6,631 nucleotides of DNA from Ignavibacteriales bacterium (lineage in GTDB: Bacteria; Bacteroidota; Ignavibacteria; T3Sed10-11): assembly GCA_003560935.1 (NCBI GenBank), contig PWJF01000476.1:1-6631 (forward strand). Reading direction: 5' to 3'. Every line of letters begins with the position of its first letter. Position 1 is the first letter of the stretch. The notes beneath the pieces are model-generated. The model saw nothing but the letters and a program-made list of their open reading frames with translations. It searched no databases and had not been told where the DNA came from. This document shows, in pieces, positions 1 through 6,049 of this stretch. A program made the translations under genes and the position numbers.

Positions 1-2228
1 TGGCGGTAATCGAAGAAGTTAAGCACGACGCCGTTGATGCGCGAGCCGATACGCAGGATGCTGTCGCGTGCGATGTCGAGCTCTTTCATCTTTGTACGGT
101 TCGATGCGGCGATCATGACGACGCCGTCGGCAGCGGTTGAGAGTACGAGCGGATCGCTTGCCGCGAGCACCGGGGGCGAATCGAGCAGTATGATGCGATA
201 GCGTCCGCCCAGCATTTCAAGCAGCGATTTCATCTTATTCGATCCGAGCAGCTCGACGGGATTAGCCGGCAGCGTGCCGCTTGCGAGGAAGTCGAGCTTC
301 TCGACGACGGTGTCCTGCACCGCTTCGTTAAACGACATGACACCGGCGAGCACCTCGGTCAGTCCCGGTTCGTGCAATTGATCGAGCTCATCGGCGAGCG
401 CCGGTTTCCGCAAGTCGCAGTCGATGAGTAAAACTTTTTCCCCGGCCTGCGCGTAACTGATCCCCATATTCGCCACGATCGTTGACTTTCCTTCACCCGG
501 ATTCGGACTGGTGATGACCAGTGTTTTGAGTTTTTTATCGACCTGCGCAAACTGCAGGTTCGTCCGCAGCAGGCGGAAAGATTCGGCCGGGGGCGAGAGC
601 GGATTGCTGAGCATGATAAGCACCGGATCGAGTTCCTTCCCGTTCTTGATGAACTTGCCGCCGTTCTTTGCAATTTTTTTGATCTCACGGTTCATGGACG
701 GGACGGTCGTGAGCGTATCGTAGCCGTTCTTATGGAGGTCTTCGGGTATGCGAACGGGGCTGTAGAGTCTTTCACGGCCGATAACAAACGCGAATCCGAG
801 TCCCGCGCCGAGCATAAGGCCGAGCAGCAAGTTGATGCGTAAATTCGGACTCACCGGCGACGACGGAATCAATGCGCGGTCGATGATATCCACGCTGCCG
901 AACTCGGATTGCTCGGTGATGAGCGCTTCGTTGTAGCGTTCCTCGAGCATGAGATACAGCTTCTCGTTGCTGGTACGCGATCGCGCCAAACGGGCATATT
1001 CCATGTTGACCTGCGGAAGCTGATCGAACTGCCGTTCATAGCGCTGCAAAGACTCGTTGATCGCAGTGCGCTTGAATTCAAGGCCCTGCAGTTGAATATC
1101 GTGTTCGAGTATTCGCTGGCGAAGTTGTTTAATAAAGCCCGCCGGGTCGGCGGCAGTGCCGGTCGGAAGCGATTGCATGAACTCATCGGTACGGCGGCGG
1201 AGGTTGCTGCGAAGCACTTCGAGCTGCTCGTCGATCTCGGCGATCATGCGGCGGTAGCGTTCGTCCTCCTGCGCGTTCGGATTTTGCGTAAGCGTGAGAT
1301 CGCGTTCGACCTCGAGTTCGGCCATCTGTTCCTGTATCATGCGGATATACGGGTTATCCGCGGAGCTGATGCTTCGTGCAACATTGGGCTCCTGTTCTTC
1401 GAGCTGCCGTCGCAGCGATACCAGCGTATTCGACAGCGATTGTATCTCGACCCCGGTCGCCTCGCGCTGCGCTTCAAGCTGCGATATCTGATCGATCACC
1501 CGCCGTGTTTCATCGTCGATGCGTACGACACCGTGCCGTTGCATATATTCCTTGAGCTCCTGTTCGGCTTCTTCGAGATTGGAATGTTTTGCCGTGAGCT
1601 GATTTTCGAGGAATTCCCGCACGCTTCTCGACTGCTGGCGGCTGAGATGGAAATTGCGGTCGTAATAGACCTGCGCGTACGTGTTGGCGAGCAGCGCCGC
1701 TTCCTGATTATTATTGCTCCGCGCGGTAATGGTAATAAAATCCGAATCGCGCCGGGGCGAGAACGAAACGGCTTCGCGGACGCGTGAAGTAATCGCTCCT
1801 ACCGGGAGCCATCGAAGTCCGTTCTCATTTTCATCATAGAATAGGAGTATCGGTACGGGCACGGAAGCGTTGTCGTCTATATAACGTTTTTCCATCAGGC
1901 GTTCGGCTACCGATTCGGCGATCATTCTTGATTTCAGCACCTCGAGTTCGTTGCCGATATTTTTCGCGTCGTCGACCGCAAGGCCTCCCAGAATATTTGT
2001 CTTTTGCCCCTTGGTGTTGATGAACACCGAAACGGACGCTTCATACTCTGGTTCCTGCGTCATGGTAATTAACAATGCGGCATTGAATACTGCAAGAACG
2101 ATTGCGAGTAAGATCCACTTCCCCCGCCAGATAGTGGGGAGATAGTCTTTCAGAGTCGGTCCTTCATCGAGGAAATCGAACGGTAGTTTTCCGTTAAGTC
2201 CGTTGTTGTTCGTGTGTTTGTTATCCAT
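1..2228 (-). CDS. Wzc-type polysaccharide tyrosine autokinase / chain-length regulator, 3' end outside window
   Basis: Inner-membrane protein that controls chain length and export of capsule or exopolysaccharide and autophosphorylates on tyrosine. I translated 742 codons from ATG at 2226-2228 without a stop or frameshift; the gene leaves the window at base 1. Order of parts: short cytoplasmic N-terminus; TM1 about residues 37-55; periplasmic Wzz region with long Glu/Gln/Arg-rich coiled coil about 190-400; a GNVR-like stretch from about 403 (QLPQVNMEYARL); a PxxPxxP motif at P455, P458, P461; TM2 about 465-484; cytoplasmic BY-kinase with the oligomerisation motif ExxRxxR (549-555), Walker A PNPGEGKST (575-583), Walker A' LLIDCDLRKP (D603, D605) and Walker B IILLDSPP (D683). 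The Tyr-rich tail normal for the family would lie beyond the window. Wzz and kinase parts are fused, as in Proteobacterial Wzc, not split as in Gram-positive CapA/CapB. An AGGA site lies upstream. Confidence 0.95.
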   Translation of the reverse strand, partial: MDNKHTNNNGLNGKLPFDFLDEGPTLKDYLPTIWRGKWILLAIVLAVFNAALLITMTQEPEYEASVSVFINTKGQKTNILGGLAVDDAKNIGNELEVLKSRMIAESVAERLMEKRYIDDNASVPVPILLFYDENENGLRWLPVGAITSRVREAVSFSPRRDSDFITITARSNNNQEAALLANTYAQVYYDRNFHLSRQQSRSVREFLENQLTAKHSNLEEAEQELKEYMQRHGVVRIDDETRRVIDQISQLEAQREATGVEIQSLSNTLVSLRRQLEEQEPNVARSISSADNPYIRMIQEQMAELEVERDLTLTQNPNAQEDERYRRMIAEIDEQLEVLRSNLRRRTDEFMQSLPTGTAADPAGFIKQLRQRILEHDIQLQGLEFKRTAINESLQRYERQFDQLPQVNMEYARLARSRTSNEKLYLMLEERYNEALITEQSEFGSVDIIDRALIPSSPVSPNLRINLLLGLMLGAGLGFAFVIGRERLYSPVRIPEDLHKNGYDTLTTVPSMNREIKKIAKNGGKFIKNGKELDPVLIMLSNPLSPPAESFRLLRTNLQFAQVDKKLKTLVITSPNPGEGKSTIVANMGISYAQAGEKVLLIDCDLRKPALADELDQLHEPGLTEVLAGVMSFNEAVQDTVVEKLDFLASGTLPANPVELLGSNKMKSLLEMLGGRYRIILLDSPPVLAASDPLVLSTAADGVVMIAASNRTKMKELDIARDSILRIGSRINGVVLNFFDYR

Positions 2229-2236
2229 GGTGCAGA

Positions 2237-2240
2237 TCCT
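2237..2240 (-). promoter_or_regulatory. Ribosome binding site of the tyrosine autokinase gene
   Basis: On the minus strand an AGGA lies 8 bases before the ATG at 2228. It supports this start; no other in-frame start with a comparable site was seen close by. Confidence 0.6.
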
Positions 2241-2349
2241 GATTATTTATAAATGAAAAAAGCATGTTCATAAGGAGGAAAGGGAGAAACGATGTACTAT
2301 AGTTGTAATTTTGGGTTATAAAACGGTATGCACCGAGGGTAAGGACAAA

Positions 2350-2375
2350 CTACGAATGCGAGCATTTGTAGTTTT
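2350..2375 (+). terminator. Hairpin followed by TTTT, terminator-like
   Basis: CTACGAATG (2350-2358) pairs with CATTTGTAG (2363-2371) around a CGAG loop, 9 pairs with one G-T wobble on the plus strand, followed at once by TTTT (2372-2375). On the minus strand the wobble becomes an A-C mismatch and only TTT follows. It could end a plus-strand transcript, or be part of a minus-strand leader. The stem is AT-rich for a strong terminator. Confidence 0.35.
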
Positions 2376-2384
2376 AAAGGGGTC

Positions 2385-2407
2385 TTCGCGTTAACGATAA
2401 ACGCGAA
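2385..2407. repeat. Perfect 8-bp inverted repeat
   Basis: TTCGCGTT (2385-2392) and AACGCGAA (2400-2407) are perfect complements around a 7-base spacer. No T-run follows in either direction, so it is not a simple terminator. It may be an RNA hairpin in the autokinase leader or an operator for a dimeric protein. Confidence 0.6.
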
Positions 2408-2438
2408 ATATCGGATGATGTGGATGACAGGCACTGAC

Positions 2439-2473
2439 AATTAATGCTCCCGACTTTGTCGGGATCATTGATT
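2439..2473. repeat. Long hairpin (stem A) with 15 pairs and a 3-base loop
   Basis: The core TCCCGAC (2448-2454) pairs with GTCGGGA (2458-2464) around TTT. After one mismatch (2447/2465) the stem continues for 8 more pairs, 2439-2446 with 2466-2473, including one T-G wobble on the plus strand. Neither side is followed by a T-run. Its right arm also takes part in stem B. Confidence 0.7.
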
Positions 2474-2503
2474 AAACAACAATTGAATACATCAATCGAT
2501 CCC
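2461..2503. repeat. Alternative hairpin (stem B), exclusive with stem A
   Basis: GGGATCATTGAT (2461-2472) is complementary to 2491-2503 (ATCAAT, a bulged C at 2497, then GATCCC), giving 12 pairs around an 18-base loop. The left arm is the same sequence that forms the right arm of stem A, so an RNA from either strand can form only one of the two. This is the arrangement seen in attenuators and riboswitch expression platforms, but no known ligand-binding fold was recognised. Confidence 0.6.
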
Positions 2504-2517
2504 TCGTAGCATAGCTC

Positions 2518-2552
2518 CGCCTCGTCGGTCACAGGAAAGAGACCGGCAGGCG
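2518..2552. repeat. GC-rich 12-bp hairpin with one bulge
   Basis: 2518-2530 pairs with 2541-2552, with C2523 bulged and one T-G wobble (2525/2546, plus strand), around the purine-rich 10-base loop ACAGGAAAGA. On the minus strand the wobble is a C-A mismatch. A strong RNA stem if transcribed. Confidence 0.65.
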
Positions 2553-2554
2553 TC

Positions 2555-2606
2555 GTAACCCCGGCACTTGCATGTGGTTCCGCTCGAGCCGGGCTTCCGG
2601 GGTTGT
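2555..2606. repeat. GC-rich closing stem with two alternative inner pairings
   Basis: 2556-2564 (TAACCCCGG) pairs with 2597-2605 (CCGGGGTTG). The same left arm can instead use CCCGGC (2560-2565) to pair with GCCGGG (2588-2593). Inside lies a small CAC/GTG hairpin (2565-2576). It sits 2 bases from the preceding hairpin, so the two would form side by side in one RNA. Confidence 0.6.
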
Positions 2607-2633
2607 AATGTAAAAGGAGAAAGGTATCTTCTC

Positions 2634-2678
2634 TATACGTATATATATATCGTTACATCTGAGGGGCTCTGCCGAAAA
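2634..2678 (-). promoter_or_regulatory. Putative promoter / regulator site upstream of autokinase, copy 1
   Basis: The block 2650-2678 matches 6017-6045 at 24 of 29 positions without gaps. On the minus strand it reads TTTTCGGCAGAG, then CCCCTCAGATGTAACGA, and runs into an alternating TATATA tract ending near 2634 that could serve as the -10 element. Within it CAGAG and CAGAT lie 10 bases apart, one helical turn, as in activator sites with direct repeats. No consensus sigma-70 -35 box is visible at 17 bases. Transcription from here would give a leader of about 400 bases before the autokinase. Confidence 0.5.
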
Positions 2679-2712
2679 TCCGGGGGGAAAAATTCGTATA
2701 TTTTTTGAGGTG

Positions 2713-2726
2713 CGCCGTAATCGGCG
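2713..2726. repeat. Small hairpin downstream of the Lon-like gene
   Basis: CGCCG and CGGCG pair around a 4-base loop, 36 bases after the stop of the Lon-like gene. In the minus-strand direction it is followed by CACCTC and an A-run, with a TTTTT only about 20 bases later, so it does not fit a standard Rho-independent terminator. No better terminator was found for this gene. Confidence 0.3.
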
Positions 2727-2761
2727 AATCGGGTTAAAATCGGACTGTGAGCGGATGTTGG

Positions 2762-5101
2762 TTACCGCTCTTTGTGCTGCCAGTCTTTGCCGTCCCAGTA
2801 TTTCAATGCAGCGGCATATTCGCTGAAATAATGACGATCGGGTATTGAGTCGATATATCCCTGTTCGAGTAAGAATCGTGCCATGACATCGTATCCGTCA
2901 TCGGTGCCGATGCTCTTGACATTGAGATCGTAATCGAACGTGACGATATACAGGGATTGCGTTACCTCTGTAATCGCAGATTGCGGATCGTAGTTATAGT
3001 AATCGATTATATACGCCTGGAATTCCCGTCGTCCGGGATTATTTTTAAAACCAACGATCCGGTTATATCGCGAGCGGTGACTGAGTATTTCCCCGAGAAC
3101 GGTGCGCGGGAAACGGATATAACTTATCTCCTCCGCCGGTTCATATCCTTCGAGAATATAATCTCCCCGCAGAGGTGAATGGCCTTTCAGATTTTGCGGA
3201 TCAAGCACAATCAACATCGCTTCATCGAATGCATTGTTGTTCCCGCCGGCGATGATCTCCTTCCTGCCGTTGCCGGTTATGTCGGCAACAAATGCACTAA
3301 CGATGGCGCCGGTATTGACATACTCTCCGAGTAGTTCGCCGGTTCTGAGATCGATGCGCAGGACGAACCCGGGGAAATACTGATAATCCTGCCCGATGAC
3401 GACGAGATCCGGAGCGCCCGTACCGTCGAAGTCGTCAATCAATAAATAATTTACGGAAACACGGTTTCCGTTAACATAGGGTTTCGCCGGGAAATTAAAA
3501 TTGAATGAGATCGGGTATTCCCAAAGTATCTTATTGTGACTGATGGACTTACAATAGATCACCGAGGTAGTGATCTCTTCATCACTCGATTCGCTCACCC
3601 AGATCACCTCGTTTGTCCCGTCACCGGTGGCATCGGCGATATGTATAAAGCTTCCCGCCCGCCCGTACCGTTCCACCATCCTTGTATCCCGCATTATTAT
3701 CTCCGGTCCGACAGGGATACGATCTACGACCTGATAATTCTGATTGTATAGTACAAGCGATTCACCTTCAAAATTTCCATACACCGGATTTTTATCCGAC
3801 GGTTCGATTATCAACAGTGCGATTACGATCAACAATAAAAGTATGGTAGCGACGCTCCCCACGGCATACTTGCGCGATCGCAGTTGTCTGCCGATAAACC
3901 GTGCTTTACTCATCTCCTCTTGTTCGGTCAGCCGGCGATCATAAAAAATATCGTGCAGATGGCCGATGCCTATTACCGTTATTCGTCTGCCCGGATAATA
4001 TTCTTTTGTTTCGCTTACGGCGTGCTCGGCTTGATCCAGTTGTTGTTTCGGAACAACGAGGTAATCGATACCGGAGAACGTGACCGCTCTGACTTTTTGG
4101 TCCAGTGTATGTTGGTCGACGGGCAGAATATCTCCCTGTTCGTTTACATTGCCCGTAATCGCGACGCCGGGAGATATGCGGTAGGTTGTTCGCTGCTTGA
4201 ACGTTTTGAGAATAGTGCAATAGGTCAGCGCCGCGATTGCCGCGTTCGCCGACGCACCTTCATGCATGGCGTAGCGGTTATCGAACTGCACATGACCGGC
4301 AACGTACCTGTTCATCAAGTGCGGATGAGTACGTGCAACCAGATTGCGCGCTGCAAGCACCGGTAATTTCATCGAATACTCTACCGGCGGACGCGCACCG
4401 TACACGGCGATATCCGGATGGATGTCGTCGAAACGTTCCGGTGTCTCACCGATGACCTTGACCCGAATTTTTCTGAGACCGCCGCCATAATTATGTCTCA
4501 TATACCCGGAGCCGCATGAAAATTCCACCACGGGAACGATGGCGGTACTATATGGAATCGAACGGAATCTGGTCCATGCTTCTAAGATCCTGTCGATCTC
4601 GTACGAGACGGTGTCGTTATTCTTTTCGGCGATGGCGTCTACCTGCCGCACAAGTTCATAGGGGGTGACCATGGGGTCGGGATCCAAATGCTGCATCCAC
4701 CGCGGAGGAGCCTCGGCATAATTCGGATTGAGAAACACAAGCATAACGCGCGGATTACCGGCAAAGGCATATAGTTGCGCGGTCATAAATCTGATAGTGT
4801 CGATAGATCGTTCGAATCCGGTGATATCCGATAGAGAAGGATGATACCTATGCAGTACGAGGAGATCTTCATACAACGACCGCATGATATAGGGCTCGAT
4901 TCCGGCTATATCGAGTTTGTACACAATATCGGGCAGGTGTTGAAGGACCTCGAGGAGATACGACTCCGACTCGTCGGGGTGCCGCATTAATTGATCGACG
5001 AACTCTTTTATACGAAGAAGCCGTTCCCGCGGAGAAATCGGAAACGAGATATATGAGAGAAGTTCCCGGTACTGCTTCTCAATAGCGACAGGATTTTTCA
5101 T
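2762..5101 (-). CDS. Membrane-anchored Lon-like (S16) Ser-Lys protease with FG-GAP-like extracytoplasmic domain
   Basis: Predicted membrane protease-sensor of 779 residues. Residues 1-180 are helical and not recognised; about 185-385 resemble the Lon proteolytic domain: the nucleophile motif GASAN (282-286, Ser284; GPSAG in Lon), AITG (314-317), GDILP (323-327), and LDQKVRAV (333-340) with Lys336 in the place of the catalytic lysine, then a YLVVPK strand (347-352). No AAA+ ATPase part, Walker A or substrate-binding N domain of true Lon is seen. One TM helix at about 412-432, after a basic stretch (RQLRSRK), puts the protease in the cytoplasm and residues 433-779 outside. The outer part has three Asp-rich FG-GAP-like loops: DATGDGTNE (490-498), DFDGTGAPD (557-565), DITGNGRKE (607-615), and a PQQ-propeller-like strand (LRIDLRTGEL). 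ATG lies 3 bases after the stop of the preceding gene, indicating translational coupling. Confidence 0.85.
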   Translation of the reverse strand: MKNPVAIEKQYRELLSYISFPISPRERLLRIKEFVDQLMRHPDESESYLLEVLQHLPDIVYKLDIAGIEPYIMRSLYEDLLVLHRYHPSLSDITGFERSIDTIRFMTAQLYAFAGNPRVMLVFLNPNYAEAPPRWMQHLDPDPMVTPYELVRQVDAIAEKNNDTVSYEIDRILEAWTRFRSIPYSTAIVPVVEFSCGSGYMRHNYGGGLRKIRVKVIGETPERFDDIHPDIAVYGARPPVEYSMKLPVLAARNLVARTHPHLMNRYVAGHVQFDNRYAMHEGASANAAIAALTYCTILKTFKQRTTYRISPGVAITGNVNEQGDILPVDQHTLDQKVRAVTFSGIDYLVVPKQQLDQAEHAVSETKEYYPGRRITVIGIGHLHDIFYDRRLTEQEEMSKARFIGRQLRSRKYAVGSVATILLLLIVIALLIIEPSDKNPVYGNFEGESLVLYNQNYQVVDRIPVGPEIIMRDTRMVERYGRAGSFIHIADATGDGTNEVIWVSESSDEEITTSVIYCKSISHNKILWEYPISFNFNFPAKPYVNGNRVSVNYLLIDDFDGTGAPDLVVIGQDYQYFPGFVLRIDLRTGELLGEYVNTGAIVSAFVADITGNGRKEIIAGGNNNAFDEAMLIVLDPQNLKGHSPLRGDYILEGYEPAEEISYIRFPRTVLGEILSHRSRYNRIVGFKNNPGRREFQAYIIDYYNYDPQSAITEVTQSLYIVTFDYDLNVKSIGTDDGYDVMARFLLEQGYIDSIPDRHYFSEYAAALKYWDGKDWQHKER

Positions 5102-5104
5102 ACA

Positions 5105-5932
5105 TTAACAATACAACCTCAAAGCTAATGATTCGGGTAAAGAAGCGATCACACACTCACCCGTACCGTTTTGCAGCGGGATAAAGTATGTCAGATCGTT
5201 TTCCCCCGAGACGACCGCGATATTCAAATCGGGGGCATAGTTTTTTTTCTTCGAAGTTGTAATATGAAGCTTTTTATCCTGATATGCAACCGAAACTGAA
5301 TGTAAACCGCCGTTCAGGTCGGTATAATTTCCACCGTTCTCATTGAGGAGATTCTGCGTCTTGACATTATGCTCTGCAACGGCAAGACGCAGAACACCCT
5401 TCATATGATTCCAATTTGAGTGGGGGAAATCTACCTCAATCTGCCCATTCCGGTCGGTAACAAAATCCGCTGAAATTTCCGGAAACGACAGCAGCGCGTA
5501 AGACCGTTTACCGGGATCATCGGTTATTACATACATGCGTAACTTGTTTGTGGAGTTATCCTGCAAAATGCGAACGACTGCCCTCTGCTCTTCCGATGCA
5601 AGTGTCGCTACCGATCTGAACCGGTCGTTTCCCCGTGCGGCAGACATTGCGGCAAGAACAGTGACATACATCGCCGGCTCTTGAGGCTCCCGGATATTGA
5701 TATTTGAAATGGGAATCACAGGGTACAGTCCGGCAACGAATTCATCGACCTCAGGCGGCGTTCGATCGAGGGTTTCATGAAACTCCTCAAAAAAATCGGC
5801 GAAATAATTAAAAATGCCGAGGCAGAGCGAGCAATCTTTTATGTGCAGCCGTATCTCCGTTTGGATGGATTCACCGAGCATTCCCGGATTCAACGCAAAT
5901 TGCTCAAGTATTTCCTCGTCATAATGCTTCAC
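5105..5932 (-). CDS. Anti-sigma-like zinc-finger protein with beta-rich C-terminal region
   Basis: 275 residues. The N-terminus (about 1-50) resembles zf-HC2 / ZAS anti-sigma domains: an acidic start, then H30-xxx-C34-xx-C37 within helical sequence (EIRLHIKDCSLCLGIF). The known role of this family is to hold an ECF sigma factor, but no sigma gene is visible here, so the partner is unknown. Unlike many ZAS anti-sigma factors it has no transmembrane segment. Residues about 115-275 look beta-rich (for example a TDRNGQIEVDFP turn reminiscent of transthyretin-like folds) and are not assigned. The start is GTG at 5930-5932, with GGGA 9 bases upstream; no ATG lies in frame between it and the upstream stop, and the next Met (residue 18) would cut into the domain. 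It is followed after 3 bases by the Lon-like protease gene, which may act on it (inference). Confidence 0.8.
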   Translation of the reverse strand: MKHYDEEILEQFALNPGMLGESIQTEIRLHIKDCSLCLGIFNYFADFFEEFHETLDRTPPEVDEFVAGLYPVIPISNINIREPQEPAMYVTVLAAMSAARGNDRFRSVATLASEEQRAVVRILQDNSTNKLRMYVITDDPGKRSYALLSFPEISADFVTDRNGQIEVDFPHSNWNHMKGVLRLAVAEHNVKTQNLLNENGGNYTDLNGGLHSVSVAYQDKKLHITTSKKKNYAPDLNIAVVSGENDLTYFIPLQNGTGECVIASLPESLALRLYC

Positions 5933-5941
5933 GCCCTGGTT

Positions 5942-5945
5942 TCCC
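5942..5945 (-). promoter_or_regulatory. Ribosome binding site deciding the GTG start
   Basis: On the minus strand GGGA lies 9 bases before the GTG at 5932. With no in-frame ATG nearby upstream, it supports a GTG start for the anti-sigma-like gene. Confidence 0.45.
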
Positions 5946-6008
5946 GTATGATTCCTATTGCAGATTGTAAATGTAGAACGACCGGTAATGCCGGCTTGGT
6001 TCCTACTT

Positions 6009-6045
6009 TTATATAATCGTTACCTCTGAAGCACTCTGCGGAAAA
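6009..6045 (-). promoter_or_regulatory. Putative promoter / regulator site upstream of anti-sigma-like gene, copy 2
   Basis: The block 6017-6045 matches 2650-2678 at 24 of 29 positions. On the minus strand it reads TTTTCCGCAGAG, TGCTTCAGAGGTAACGA and then TTATATAAAA. CAGAG occurs twice, 10 bases apart. It begins 4 bases after the stop of the upstream gene and ends some 75 bases before the GTG start, so it may give the anti-sigma-like and protease genes their own promoter. No -35 box of the housekeeping type is clear. Confidence 0.5.
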
Positions 6046-6049
6046 CTTT

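Larger units (their letters stand above)
2229..2761. other. 533-base non-coding region with promoter-like block and strong inverted repeats
   Basis: No convincing protein gene on either strand. From right to left it holds: the tail after the protease gene stop, with a small CGCCG/CGGCG hairpin (2713-2726); a G6A5 tract; a 29-base block repeated elsewhere in the window (2650-2678); an alternating AT tract (2634-2650); a series of inverted repeats (2350-2634); and about 120 AT-rich bases before the autokinase start. Its length and structure are unusual for a plain spacer. It may be the long leader of the autokinase mRNA, a separate structured RNA, or both. Confidence 0.8.

Noticed and set aside
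1250..1260. GGCGGTAGCGT, identical to the RfaH-linked ops element of exopolysaccharide operons, on the plus strand
   Set aside because: It lies antisense inside the autokinase gene, where the bases simply encode Arg-Tyr-Arg-Arg, and not in a leader upstream of a polysaccharide gene. Probably chance.
909..1787. Long plus-strand open frame of 292 codons
   Set aside because: It lies fully antisense to the coiled-coil region of the autokinase gene, whose minus-strand frame is intact and has all family motifs. The plus-strand product resembles no known protein.
2306..2313. TAATTTTG, a match to the Bacteroidetes TAnnTTTG -7 motif on the plus strand
   Set aside because: No TTTG partner at the expected -33 distance and no gene downstream on that strand.
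2292..2321. Nine-codon plus-strand frame (MYYSCNFGL) behind purine-rich AAGGAGG and GGGAG
   Set aside because: Too short and without any support beyond the ribosome-site-like purines; the stretch lies in the leader of the oppositely oriented gene.
3884..4366. Plus-strand open frame of 160 codons
   Set aside because: It is the complement of the Lon-like protease domain, where the minus-strand frame has clear conserved motifs.
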